A DNA stretch of 64,000 nt from an uncultured Alistipes sp. (GCA_944321175.1 CALUKI010000001.1:1-64000), one strand, 5' to 3'; positions 52,001-61,339 are shown, numbered from the stretch's first letter. Notes: generated by a model not told the origin, from the sequence alone. Numbers and translations are program-made.

Positions 52001-55000
52001 ATGAAAACAATAAAACGAATTATCCTGTCATGTACGCTCGCCCTGCTTCTCGCTGCGAACGTTACGGCCGCACCGCTCGATGAGCGTCAACGCACGGTCG
52101 AAACCGTCATTGCCGATTGTCTGGCACAACTCCCCGCACCATCGGTGAAGGAGTACGGCAAAATCATGGAGGAACTTGCCGCTACGGGAGCCGAAGGCAT
52201 CGAGATACTGGCCGACATGCTTGTCCCCGCGGCGCAAGGCAAAAATGCACCCGTAGAGTATGCAATCAACGGCGTAGCCTCCCATGTGACAAAGGAGGGG
52301 CTGGAAGCGCAGCGGAAGGAGGTCTGCAAGGGGCTGTCGGCCGCCCTCGCCCGCTGTACGGACGATGCGAACCGCGCCTTTCTGCTATCGCAGCTCCAGC
52401 TCTGCGCAACGGCGGATACGGCGGATACGATTGCCGGTTATTTCGACGATCCCTATCTGAGCGATCCCGCATTGCGGGCCCTGACCTCCATCGCGGGGAG
52501 TGAAGCGGTCTTGCTGAAGCTGGCAAAACGTTCCGACATCACACAAGAGCAGAAAGCCGCTTTGGCCTGTGCTTTGGGAGAAAAGGAGATGGCGGAGGCC
52601 GAACAGCTTCTATTGGGTTGGCTGCCCGAAGCCGACGAAACGACCCGCGCAGCCATCTACGCCGCATTGGGCTCCTGCGGATCGGCCGCCTCGCTCAAGC
52701 GCCTCGCCGCCGCAGCCCGCTCCGCAGGGTTCATCGATGACAAAACAGCCGCGACAGACTCCTACCTTCGGCTGCTGAACCGGCTTGTCGACCAAAAGGC
52801 GCCGCGTGAAGCGATCAAGGCCGCCAGGAAACTGCTCGGCTGCAAAGTTTCGAATGTGCGGGGCGCTGCACTCCAGATTCTTCTCCGCGCCCAAGGGACC
52901 GAGGCGCTGCCTTATGTCCTGAAGGCGTTGCAAACGGAGGACATCCAATACCGCAATGCCGCGCTGCGCTATGTCGGGGAGCTGGCCGACGACGATGTAT
53001 ATGCAACGATTGCCGCCGAACGCAGCCATTTGAGCGACGAGGCATGGGCCGATGTGATCGAGTGGTTCGGGGTACGTCACGCCGCATCGCAGATCGAGGC
53101 CGTAACCGAAGCCGTCGCATCGCCGAACGACCGCCTTGCACTGGCGGGGATTCATGCCGCCGGACGTCTGGGCGGCGACAAGGCGCTTGCGGCCCTGATC
53201 GCAGCACTCGGAGGCCGCCATGCCGAACCGGCGGCACAGGCCCTGCTCACGTTCAACGGAAAGATCGATGACGGAGTCGTCGAGGCTCTCGACGGAGAAG
53301 GGACGATGCCGGTTCAAGCCCTCCATCTCGCAGCGGCGCGCCGCATTACCGCCGTTTCGGACAAAGTCTTCGCACTGCTCGACGCCTCCGATCCGGACGT
53401 TGCGGCGGCTGCATACCGCGCTTTGCCCAGCGTGACGGCACCGGATGACATCGACCGCCTGAGCGAGCGGATCGACCGAAGCGACGACACGCAGGCCGAA
53501 GCATTGCGCGCGGCACTCATGCACGCCGTACAACCGCTCGCCCCCGACAAGCAGTACGAGATCATTGCCGCCAGGATGAATGCCTCGGAACACCCCGAAC
53601 GCTATTATCCCGTATTGGCGCAAGGCGGAACGCAGCGGGCGATCGACTGTCTGCTGGAGAACTTTGCCGGCAGGCATGCGGAGAAAGCCTTTGCGGCGCT
53701 GCTTCTGATCGACAACCCGCAGATGATCGGCGTACTCCACAGTCTGGCGGAGCAGCATCCCGAATTGGCCGACCGCGCATTGGCCCGTTATACCGACTGT
53801 GTCGCGGCGCTTGACGCCACGCCTGTCCGGAAATACCAGCTTTACAGCGAGGCATTGGCGTTAAACCCTTCGGCCAGGATCGTCAACAGGATCCTGCAGA
53901 AACTGGCCGACATACATGAAATTCCGGCGCTTCTATTGGCCGGCTGCTATCTCGACAATCCGGAAACGGCCCGCACGGCGGCAGCTGCCGTCAAGACGAT
54001 CGGGGCAAAAAGCGAACGGCTTGCAGGAGGAGAGAAGGTCCGCGCGCTGTTGGAAAAGAGCTGCGACATCTATCGGGAGTGGGCGGCCAGCGATGCCGAT
54101 GCCGGATATGCAGTGGATGAACTGACGCTTCTGTTGTCGAAACTGCCTGCCGACGGATTCCGCACCGTAACCGACGATCTTGCGCAATGGTCTGCCGCAG
54201 CTGCCGCACCGGCCGAACGGGCGGAGATGGAACCCGCGGCGCGCAAACGGGCCGAACGGGCGGCGGCAAAAGCCATGCAGCGGCTCTGGAAACAGGAGAA
54301 CGGCGTGATTTCCTATCTCGGCGGCGAAGCAAGCGCCATCGCAGCGCCCGGCACCTACGAGAATTTCGAAATATGGATCGATTTCCGCACCGCCGGCAAA
54401 GCCGGTCTGGCTGTCCGCTCGACCAACCGGATCGGACTGGGCGACGAGGAGGGTTCGGGTGCCGCAACCGGAAACCGCACCTACGCATCGGCTCCGGTCA
54501 GCAATGCCGACAATGAAAAGGGGACATGGAATACCCTCTACCTCAAAATGGTGGATGACCGGATCACAGTCGAGGTAAATGGCCGTACCGTAACCGACAA
54601 CGTCACCCTTGAAAACAGCGGCCAGCCGGACAACACGGTGCCGGTTGCAGGAACCATCGAACTTCTCGGCGAAGGAGATGCCATCGATTTCCGCAACTTC
54701 CTGCTGCACGAACTGCCTGCAACGCCCCTCTTCGAATTGCCGGCCGAGGAGGCCGAAGCGGGATACGAAGTGTTGTTCGACGGCCGTTCGCTCCACAACT
54801 GGACGGGGAATACGACCAACTACGTTCCGCAGGAGGGTACGATCCACGTCACGGCTCAATTCGGCGGTTCCGGAAACCTTTATACCAAAAAGGAGTACGG
54901 CGACTTCGTGCTGCGTTTCGAGTTCCGCTTCCTTCGCGAAGGGGTCAACAACGGAATCGGGATCCGCACCCCGATGGGTGTCAATGCCGCCTATCACGGC

Positions 55001-55399
55001 ATGGAGATTCAGATCCTCGACCATGACGCTCCGATCTACAAGAACCTCCGCATCTATCAGCAGCATGGATCGGTCTATGGCATCATTCCGGCAAAACGGA
55101 TCAAATTCGGAGCATTGGGAACCTGGAACGCAGAGGAGATCCGCGCCGTAGGCGATCATATTACCGTAACGGTCAATGGCGAGGTCATTCTCGACGGAAA
55201 CATCCGTGAGGCGTGTCAAGGGCACAACGTCTCGGAAGACGGCTCCAAAACCAACCCCTACACGGTTGACCACCGCAACCATCCGGGGCTTTTCAACAAA
55301 AAAGGCCACATCGGACTGTTGGGGCACGGCGCCGGCATCCAGTTCCGCAACATCCGCATTCTGGATCTCGAAAACACGCCCCTGCCCCCTCGGAAATGA
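52001..55399 (+). CDS. secreted HEAT-repeat protein with C-terminal DUF1080 domains
   Basis: A 1132-residue protein with a signal peptide (cleavage near VTAAP, residue 24). Residues 40-740 are an alpha-helical HEAT/Armadillo-type solenoid of many 30-35-residue repeats (for example ALIAALGGRHAEPAAQALLT). Residues about 770-905 look like a shortened DUF1080 sandwich. Residues about 920-1130 are a complete one (GYEVLFDGRSLHNWTGNTTN, GIGIRTPMGV). The solenoid may present or recruit substrates or partners to the hydrolase domain. It follows the Tat oxidoreductase by 27 bases. Confidence 0.85.
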   Translation: MKTIKRIILSCTLALLLAANVTAAPLDERQRTVETVIADCLAQLPAPSVKEYGKIMEELAATGAEGIEILADMLVPAAQGKNAPVEYAINGVASHVTKEGLEAQRKEVCKGLSAALARCTDDANRAFLLSQLQLCATADTADTIAGYFDDPYLSDPALRALTSIAGSEAVLLKLAKRSDITQEQKAALACALGEKEMAEAEQLLLGWLPEADETTRAAIYAALGSCGSAASLKRLAAAARSAGFIDDKTAATDSYLRLLNRLVDQKAPREAIKAARKLLGCKVSNVRGAALQILLRAQGTEALPYVLKALQTEDIQYRNAALRYVGELADDDVYATIAAERSHLSDEAWADVIEWFGVRHAASQIEAVTEAVASPNDRLALAGIHAAGRLGGDKALAALIAALGGRHAEPAAQALLTFNGKIDDGVVEALDGEGTMPVQALHLAAARRITAVSDKVFALLDASDPDVAAAAYRALPSVTAPDDIDRLSERIDRSDDTQAEALRAALMHAVQPLAPDKQYEIIAARMNASEHPERYYPVLAQGGTQRAIDCLLENFAGRHAEKAFAALLLIDNPQMIGVLHSLAEQHPELADRALARYTDCVAALDATPVRKYQLYSEALALNPSARIVNRILQKLADIHEIPALLLAGCYLDNPETARTAAAAVKTIGAKSERLAGGEKVRALLEKSCDIYREWAASDADAGYAVDELTLLLSKLPADGFRTVTDDLAQWSAAAAAPAERAEMEPAARKRAERAAAKAMQRLWKQENGVISYLGGEASAIAAPGTYENFEIWIDFRTAGKAGLAVRSTNRIGLGDEEGSGAATGNRTYASAPVSNADNEKGTWNTLYLKMVDDRITVEVNGRTVTDNVTLENSGQPDNTVPVAGTIELLGEGDAIDFRNFLLHELPATPLFELPAEEAEAGYEVLFDGRSLHNWTGNTTNYVPQEGTIHVTAQFGGSGNLYTKKEYGDFVLRFEFRFLREGVNNGIGIRTPMGVNAAYHGMEIQILDHDAPIYKNLRIYQQHGSVYGIIPAKRIKFGALGTWNAEEIRAVGDHITVTVNGEVILDGNIREACQGHNVSEDGSKTNPYTVDHRNHPGLFNKKGHIGLLGHGAGIQFRNIRILDLENTPLPPRK

Positions 55400-55414
55400 C
55401 GTCGAAGACGCCGG

Positions 55415-55450
55415 TCCGTTGTTCCGACGATCGATCGTCGGAACAACGGA
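55415..55450. repeat. 36-bp perfect palindrome
   Basis: Two 18-base arms with no loop, centred on GATC|GATC (arm TCCGTTGTTCCGACGATC). It starts 16 bases after the HEAT-DUF1080 stop and is not followed by a U run. A purine-rich segment runs on to about 55545. It could form a strong RNA hairpin or bind a dimeric protein. Confidence 0.8.
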
Positions 55451-55610
55451 TCCCGACGCCGAATCCGAAAACGGGTACGGGTTCTCGGCCGAAGGGAGGG
55501 CCGGAGATCCGGAATCCGGAAGGAGATCCAAGAGAGACCCGCACCGATAAATCCGCATATTCCCTGCCGCAAGCCGGCAACAGCAGCCCGCTGCAGAATA
55601 AAACGTACAA

Positions 55611-56867
55611 ATGGATCATCAGAGAATTCCGGCCGACCGTCCGGTACGGATCGTCGTAATCGGAGCCGGAAACCGCGCCCACAAATACCTTGAATACGCA
55701 CGCCGCCATCCCGAACGGCTGCAACCCGTCGCAATCGTCGAGACCAACGACCTGCGCCGGAATGAATTGGCCGACCGTTTCGGCGTTGCCGAATCCGGCC
55801 GCTACAACGATTACAACGACTTCTTCTCCCGTCCCGTCGCGGCCGATGCCGTATTGATCGCCACGCCGGAAAACATCCACTTCGATCCCTGCATGAAGGC
55901 TGTCGAAGCCGGCTACCACATCCTGCTTGAAAAGCCCATAGCCCAAAGCTACGACGAGTGCCGCGCCATTGCACGACAGGCCCGCAAGCGCGGGGTACTC
56001 GTGGGAATCTGCCACGTCCTGCGCTACCACCCCTATTTCGTAAAGATCAAGCAGATCATCGATTCCGGCGAACTGGGAGAGATCATCTCCATCAACCACG
56101 TCTCGGCCGTAGGGATCGATCGCGCCACGCACGGCTACGTCAGGGGACTCTGGCGGCGCGCGGAGGCGACGAATCCCATGCTGCTGGCAAAATGCTGCCA
56201 TGATGTCGATTTCCTGTTATGGATCACCGGAAGTCCCTGCCGGAAAATAAGCTCCTTCGGTTCGCTGCGCTGGTTCCGCACCGCCAACGCTCCCCAGGGA
56301 AGTACCGAACGATGCATCGACTGCCCCGTCGAGAGCAACTGCCCCTATTCCGCCGTCGATCTCTACTGCAACCGCCGCGACTGGATATCGAATTTCGATG
56401 TCCCGCACGGAAAAAGTCTGGACGAAGTCCTCATGGAAGAGTTGAAACAGGGGCCTTACGGGCGCTGCGTCTATCGCTGCGACAACAACGTGGTGGACCA
56501 TCAGCTCCTGACGATGGAGCTCGAAAACGAAACCATCCTCTCGCTTTCGATGGATGTGTTCACGCAGGATGACTGCCGCCGCACCCACATCAAAATGACG
56601 CACGGCGAAATCTTCGGCGACGAAAAGAGTCTTCATGTCCGGAGATTCCGAAGCGGGTCGGAACAGATCTGCGACTTCGAAAAGCTGGCGAAGAGTCCCT
56701 TTCACGCAGGCGCCGACCTGCGGCTCATCGAAGACTTCGTCGATGCACTGACACGACCCGGCCATCCTTTCCGCACCGCCGTCGAAGAGTCGATCGAAAG
56801 CCACCGCATCTGTTTCGAAGCCGAGCGAAGCCGCCTGAGCGGAAAAACGATCCTGCTTCAATCCTGA
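55611..56867 (+). CDS. cytosolic Gfo/Idh/MocA oxidoreductase with cysteine cluster
   Basis: A 418-residue protein with no signal. The N-terminal Rossmann motif is VVIGAGNRAHKYLEY, and the EKP-type motif is LLEKPIAQSYDECR near residue 105. The C-terminal domain carries CCHDVDFLLWI and a Cys cluster CIDCPVESNCPYSAVDLYC, seen in one subgroup of the family and possibly metal-binding or structural. It likely handles the imported keto-sugar in the cytoplasm. 211 bases and a perfect palindrome separate it from the previous gene, so it may be transcribed separately. Confidence 0.9.
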   Translation: MDHQRIPADRPVRIVVIGAGNRAHKYLEYARRHPERLQPVAIVETNDLRRNELADRFGVAESGRYNDYNDFFSRPVAADAVLIATPENIHFDPCMKAVEAGYHILLEKPIAQSYDECRAIARQARKRGVLVGICHVLRYHPYFVKIKQIIDSGELGEIISINHVSAVGIDRATHGYVRGLWRRAEATNPMLLAKCCHDVDFLLWITGSPCRKISSFGSLRWFRTANAPQGSTERCIDCPVESNCPYSAVDLYCNRRDWISNFDVPHGKSLDEVLMEELKQGPYGRCVYRCDNNVVDHQLLTMELENETILSLSMDVFTQDDCRRTHIKMTHGEIFGDEKSLHVRRFRSGSEQICDFEKLAKSPFHAGADLRLIEDFVDALTRPGHPFRTAVEESIESHRICFEAERSRLSGKTILLQS

Positions 56868-57066
56868 CAATCCGCTCCGGCAGCACCCGAACCCGGCTCC
56901 GGCACCGACGGCCGGAGGATCGGCCCTGCAGCTCCCCGCGCGACGCCGCTGCGGCGTCCGACACGCCTTACGGGCGATTCGCCGCCGGCTTCCCGCCAGA
57001 CAAAACCCACAGCAAAAAATTTAACAGAAAAATCATCCGATTATACACCGGCTCATCTTTTTCCCT

Positions 57067-57121
57067 TATCTTTGAGTCCGGACAGCAGCCGGAGGCTCCC
57101 GGATCGGGAGCCTCCGGCTGC
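57067..57121 (+). promoter_or_regulatory. promoter followed at once by a 5' hairpin
   Basis: TATCTTTG (57067-57074) is an exact -7. The expected transcript start falls near 57081, and a 17-bp perfect stem with a 3-base loop (57085-57101 / 57105-57121) begins about 4 bases later. The nuclease mRNA would therefore start with a strong hairpin, which could protect the 5' end or control translation. Confidence 0.65.
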
Positions 57122-57152
57122 GGAAACCGACAAAAGACAAAACGACCGACTC

Positions 57153-57956
57153 ATGAAAAGACCGAAACGAATCCTGTTCCTGCTCCTTACGGCAACCGCG
57201 CTGCCCGCCGCCGCTTGCGCATGGGGCGGACTTTTCCACCGCGCCGTCGCCGAAGCCGCCCAACGCAATCTTTCGCCCAAGGCCATCGCCGAAATCGAAC
57301 GTTACACACAAGGGACTCCGCTCGCCGCCTATGCCACATTCATGGATGAAGTGGTCGCCGATCCCCGCTACAAGGAGCCGTTTGCCGGCTGGCATGCGTC
57401 GATCGCCGATTCAACCTGCAAATCCCCCGTCGAAGTGCGCCAACGGTATCGGAACAGCCGCGACGGCGTAACGGCCGCAGAGTGGATTACCGAAGAGCTG
57501 AAAAACTATCGTTCGCTCGATGATTCGGTCGTGCTGACCTATATCAAATGTCTCGTGCATATCATCCCCGATTTCCACTGCCCGGCACACGTCCGCTATA
57601 CCGATGCCCACAACGAAGGGAAGTTCGACGTGACATTCTTCGGTCGGAAGATACTGCTCCACAGCATCTGGGACCATCATCTTCTTACACGGCTGCGCCC
57701 CGGATGGGATGATATGCGCTGGGCGGATTATCTCTGCGAAACACCCAGAAAGGAGATCCGCGCCGCAAAAAGAGGATCATACAGAGAGTGGTTCGAAGAT
57801 ACGGCCCGCGACGTCCGGATCTCGATCGACTGGGTACGGCCCGGAGATGCACTGGGCGACGAATTCATGGAAAAAGCGGCCTCGCTGGCAGACAAAGAGC
57901 TGCGCAAGGCCGCCGCCCGCCTGACAAAAACGCTTGAACGCATCTTCGGGAAATAA
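57153..57956 (+). CDS. secreted S1/P1-type nuclease
   Basis: A 267-residue protein, start taken at 57153 (MKRPKRILFLLLTATALPAA); the longer frame to 57072 crosses the 5' hairpin. Signal cleavage before Trp (CAWGGLFHRAVAEAA) leaves Trp as the first mature residue, a zinc ligand in this family. Further ligands fit DFHCPAHVRYTD, then VTFFGRKILLHSIWDHHL, with the usual GGN replaced by HNEGK. The family is trinuclear-zinc and cleaves single-stranded nucleic acids or 3'-nucleotides. Probably periplasmic. Confidence 0.85.
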   Translation: MKRPKRILFLLLTATALPAAACAWGGLFHRAVAEAAQRNLSPKAIAEIERYTQGTPLAAYATFMDEVVADPRYKEPFAGWHASIADSTCKSPVEVRQRYRNSRDGVTAAEWITEELKNYRSLDDSVVLTYIKCLVHIIPDFHCPAHVRYTDAHNEGKFDVTFFGRKILLHSIWDHHLLTRLRPGWDDMRWADYLCETPRKEIRAAKRGSYREWFEDTARDVRISIDWVRPGDALGDEFMEKAASLADKELRKAAARLTKTLERIFGK

Positions 57957-57977
57957 TCTATTTCCAGACACCGTCCG

Positions 57978-58003
57978 ACTGCCGCACGGATCCGTGCGGC
58001 AGT
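57978..58003. repeat. 26-bp perfect palindrome after the nuclease gene
   Basis: Arm ACTGCCGCACGGA and its exact complement with no loop, 21 bases past the nuclease stop, without a U run. The rest of the gap (58004-58383) is GC-rich and shows no supportable gene; two TATAAT-like hexamers near 58320-58340 have no gene context. Confidence 0.6.
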
Positions 58004-58383
58004 ATCCATGCTTCCCGAAATCGATCCGCCCCATCATCCGTCATTCGGATTGGGGACATCCGAACCGTTTCTACGCCGCCTCAACTCCGCGAGTCGTTCC
58101 GGTCCCCGTAAAAAACGGTTCATGCCGGCACACCGCCGCCATAAGCCCCCGAAAAACAGCATCCGCACCTCTTGCTGCAACGGCCTGCATGGCCGTCGTG
58201 ATTGGCCCATTTCCCCGTCTCCAGAAAACCGCAACGGGGCATTGTCATATCGTCTGCCCTGCAGAGACGGCTGGTCGGAACCGGTTTCGGACAACCGCAG
58301 TTTTTCGGAATATCCGGTTGTATAATAGCTGTATAATACCCGTTCCGTATTCAAGGGACATCCATTCTCGGCATCACCGCCCT

Positions 58384-58418
58384 AAAAAGGGGAGTGCCCG
58401 CCTTGGCGGGCACTCCCC
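58384..58418 (-). terminator. deoC terminator
   Basis: A 14-bp perfect stem (GGGGAGTGCCCGCC and complement) followed on the minus strand by TTTTTAGG, about 20 bases beyond the deoC stop. Confidence 0.9.
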
Positions 58419-58437
58419 AACTCTTCCGATTCGGAGA

Positions 58438-59316
58438 TCAATAATACTTCACGGGCCGGCCCTCGACAGCCGACAGCAGCGCATTGGCGGCCGAAGACGC
58501 GCCGATACGGAAAAAACGGGGCGTCAGCCACTCCTCGCCCAATATCTCCCGGACAATCGTATAGTAAAGTACGGCATCGGCAGCCGTGCGGACACCTCCC
58601 GCAGGCTTGAAACCCACCTTGCGGCCGGTCTTTTCATAGTAGTCCCTGACCGCCTGACACATCACGACAGCCGCTTCCGGAGTTGCCGCCACATCGATCT
58701 TGCCCGTCGAAGTCTTGACAAAGTCGGCTCCCGCAAACATCGACAACAAGGCCGCACGGCGAATCAAGTCCGGCGTCTTCAACGCGCCTGTCTCCAGTAT
58801 GACCTTCAGAACGACGTCTTCACCCGTCTCGCCGCGCAGCACCTCCACCTCGTTGGCCACCTCATCGTAATGCCCTTCCAGCATCTTGCCCACGTTGAGG
58901 ACGATGTCGATCTCGTCCGCACCGTTCTCGACCGCCATCGCCGTCTCAAGCATCTTGACCTCCAGGAATGTCTGCGACGACGGAAAACCGCCCGACACGC
59001 AGGTGATACGCATCGGCGTGCCGTCAACGGCAAGGCCCACCGTCTCGACAAACGGCGGATAGATACAGATCGACGCCACATTGGGAATATGAGGGTATTT
59101 CTCATAAAACGCCACAGTTTTCTCAGCCAATGCCGTTACCGATTCTACGGAATCGCTGCACGACAGCGTCGTCAGGTCAAGTGCCGAAAAACAGAATTTG
59201 CAGACCTCCGCCGTCTCATATTTTTTCGCCGTCTCACGCAACTGCGCGACGGTTCCGGCCACCTGCGCGTCACTCGCGGCGGCGGCATATTCCGATAGAT
59301 GATTTGCGTACTCCAT
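58438..59316 (-). CDS. deoC: deoxyribose-phosphate aldolase
   Basis: A 292-residue class I aldolase cleaving 2-deoxyribose-5-phosphate to glyceraldehyde-3-phosphate and acetaldehyde. The Schiff-base lysine is Lys201 in DFVKTSTGK. Further motifs are VCKFCFSALDLTTL, DEIDIVLNVGKM and GFKPAGGVRT, the last holding the second catalytic lysine. It is a somewhat long member with an N-terminal helical extension. It has its own promoter and a leader containing a T7G9 tract. Confidence 0.96.
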   Translation of the reverse strand: MEYANHLSEYAAAASDAQVAGTVAQLRETAKKYETAEVCKFCFSALDLTTLSCSDSVESVTALAEKTVAFYEKYPHIPNVASICIYPPFVETVGLAVDGTPMRITCVSGGFPSSQTFLEVKMLETAMAVENGADEIDIVLNVGKMLEGHYDEVANEVEVLRGETGEDVVLKVILETGALKTPDLIRRAALLSMFAGADFVKTSTGKIDVAATPEAAVVMCQAVRDYYEKTGRKVGFKPAGGVRTAADAVLYYTIVREILGEEWLTPRFFRIGASSAANALLSAVEGRPVKYY

Positions 59317-59447
59317 ACTCCTTCGATTTAGTTGCTACCTGACATATAATTGACAACGCCCTTAGGGCCTCTTCCTCCGCCTTGCCGATCCGGCCGGCTT
59401 TTGCATTTTCCGCCACTTCCCGCACCCGGGACGGGTTCAACCTCGGT

Positions 59448-59463
59448 CCCCCCCCCAAAAAAA
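59448..59463 (-). repeat. T7G9 tract in the deoC leader
   Basis: On the minus strand seven T are followed by nine G, about 20 bases after the predicted promoter -7 and 132 bases before the deoC start. A short frame through it starts at TTG inside the promoter and is not credible as a gene. Confidence 0.75.
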
Positions 59464-59482
59464 CAGAGCCGATCCTGCTATA

Positions 59483-59510
59483 CAAATATAGCAAATATTT
59501 TGTCTCCAAA
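59483..59510 (-). promoter_or_regulatory. deoC promoter
   Basis: On the minus strand, TTTG (59507-59510), a 16-base spacer and TATATTTG (59483-59490). The -7 is exact; the spacer is shorter than usual. Confidence 0.6.
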
Positions 59511-59534
59511 AAGATTTATCCGTCATTTTGATAT

Positions 59535-59569
59535 AAAAAAGTCCGGGTTCATCGAAACCCGGACTTTTT
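59535..59569 (-). terminator. terminator of the OmpA/TPR lipoprotein gene
   Basis: A 14-bp perfect stem AAAAAGTCCGGGTT / AACCCGGACTTTTT with a 6-base loop. It ends in T's on either strand, 18 bases past the stop. Confidence 0.88.
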
Positions 59570-59587
59570 AACCTAACGGCGCTGCCC

Positions 59588-61339
59588 TTAGAATTTGAAT
59601 CCGCTCTTGAACAACGGCTTGAGGTTGACATCCTTCGAAGCCTTCTTCATCAGGCCCGAATCCTTCGCAACAGCAGCCTTCAGCTGTGCGGCGGCGGCCT
59701 TCATATCGCCTTCTTTCGTTGCGATAACGGCACGCAGATAATCGGCATCCGCCGACTTCTCGCCGGCCAAAGCCTTCTTCGCAGCCGAGAGGTCGTTGTT
59801 CATCACAGCCGCTACGGCGGCATTGTAACCATCGAGTTTCGTTGCAGCAGCCGCATAATCACCCTGTGCTGCGGCAATCAGGCTCTGCGTCTGTGCATCG
59901 GCTGCCGCTGCATACTTCTTCGCTTCATCTACATTGCCGGCAGCAAGGTTGGCCAGTGCAAGGTTCGAATTCAAAGCCTGCGTGTTGCCACCCAGCTTCA
60001 CAGCCTCTTTCAGCGCTGCAAGCGACTTCTCGGCCTCGCCCATCTGCAGGTAAGTAGCACCCAGATTGGTGTAGGCACGCGAATCGTTGTATTTCTTCGC
60101 CGTGTAATCCAGCACCTTCGCACGCAATGCGGCATCGTCGATCAGGTCTGCAATGTGAAGCAGTTCCTCGTTGTCCAGTTCATCGAGTTTACCGCCGTTT
60201 ACAAGGGCCATCATCTCAGCATCGCTCTTGCCCGTAATCTCCATGCTGTTGATCAGCTGTGCACGACGCAGCTGCGGGAGAATATCCTCCTTCAGTTCGC
60301 CATAGACCGACGACATGTTCTTGATCTGCGTCTCGCGCTCCGCCGACGAATCGTACATGCTCAGAACCTGAAGAATCAGATCCTTGTCCCGAATGTCCGA
60401 CTTCTCGACCATCTCCTTGAAGCCTTCCCAGTCCTCACCGTAGCCGGCTGCGTCGATGTTGAATCCGTGATCGGCCAAAACCTGCTCGATCGCCTTGCGG
60501 CCCGATTCGCTACGGGCATTCGACAGTTTGTCGTTGAACTTCTCCGGACCGTCCGGCGACGCATAGCCGTTTACATAGAGGTTCTGGGCGATGCGCTCGT
60601 TCTCCTTGTTGGCAATGGCATTCTGCTCAACTTCGGCGAGTTTCGCATTCTCCTTCAGCGCCTTCTTGTTGACTACCGAACTGTTGATCTTGTAGAGGAT
60701 CTCGGCCTTTTCAACCGCACTCGTCGTGCGCTTGTAGTCGTTGCCGGCCATCGACGTCTCGTCGCCGAAGTTGAAATCCTTCTGCATCGTGTTCACGCCC
60801 TCGGCGATGAATACGCCGCACTGTGCACGCAATGCAACGGCCTCGGCCGATTTCGGATCCGCCAAAACGGCTGCCTCCTCCTTCGTTACCGGTTTGCCCG
60901 TCGAAGCATTGTACATCACATATTCGTCCGCCCCGTTGCACTTGCACTCGATCAGCACGCGGAGTTCGCTCTCAGCCATCCGGTCATCGTACGGGAACTC
61001 TACATGCTGCGTATAGGTATTGCCGTTCTCCGACGAAATAACCGTATAGTTGTCATTCACCTTCTCGCCCTGTACATATTTCGGGGTGCCGACGACTTCG
61101 CCGCCCTCGAATACGATCACCGGCGTCAGACGCAACGTTGCCTTCTTGTTGAAATAGGCGGCCGGGAAGTTCACCGTAATGTCGGCGCCGACAACTCCGT
61201 TGTTAAGCGTCAACACTTTCGGCGTGCATGAGTAAGTAACCTCGTCCTGTTTCTTACTCATCTTCTTGAAGCAATTGCAACCCGACATCGTCAGTGCGGC
61301 TGCTGCAAGAACCAAGCTGAATTTTACCAAGTTCTTCAT
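59588..61339 (-). CDS. OmpA-family lipoprotein with TPR repeats
   Basis: A 583-residue lipoprotein (Cys21 after TMSG, then Cys23). The N-terminal region (30-200) is beta-rich. Residues 255-310 contain an OmpA-C-like peptidoglycan-binding stretch (NLYVNGYASPDGPEKFNDKL, SNARSESGRKAIEQVL). The C-terminal part (about 400-560) has TPR units (YTNLGATYLQMGEAEKSLAA) and an Ala/Lys-rich tail. It is likely an outer-membrane protein linking to the cell wall. It is monocistronic, with a good promoter and terminator, suggesting high expression. Confidence 0.85.
   Translation of the reverse strand: MKNLVKFSLVLAAAALTMSGCNCFKKMSKKQDEVTYSCTPKVLTLNNGVVGADITVNFPAAYFNKKATLRLTPVIVFEGGEVVGTPKYVQGEKVNDNYTVISSENGNTYTQHVEFPYDDRMAESELRVLIECKCNGADEYVMYNASTGKPVTKEEAAVLADPKSAEAVALRAQCGVFIAEGVNTMQKDFNFGDETSMAGNDYKRTTSAVEKAEILYKINSSVVNKKALKENAKLAEVEQNAIANKENERIAQNLYVNGYASPDGPEKFNDKLSNARSESGRKAIEQVLADHGFNIDAAGYGEDWEGFKEMVEKSDIRDKDLILQVLSMYDSSAERETQIKNMSSVYGELKEDILPQLRRAQLINSMEITGKSDAEMMALVNGGKLDELDNEELLHIADLIDDAALRAKVLDYTAKKYNDSRAYTNLGATYLQMGEAEKSLAALKEAVKLGGNTQALNSNLALANLAAGNVDEAKKYAAAADAQTQSLIAAAQGDYAAAATKLDGYNAAVAAVMNNDLSAAKKALAGEKSADADYLRAVIATKEGDMKAAAAQLKAAVAKDSGLMKKASKDVNLKPLFKSGFKF

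Noticed and set aside
57957..58437. TATAAT-like hexamers as promoters
   Set aside because: Two copies near 58320-58340 have no gene in the correct position, and this phylum uses TAnnTTTG instead.
59270..59509. 79-codon minus-strand frame before deoC
   Set aside because: It starts at a TTG inside the deoC promoter and crosses the T7G9 tract; no domain was seen, so it is treated as leader.
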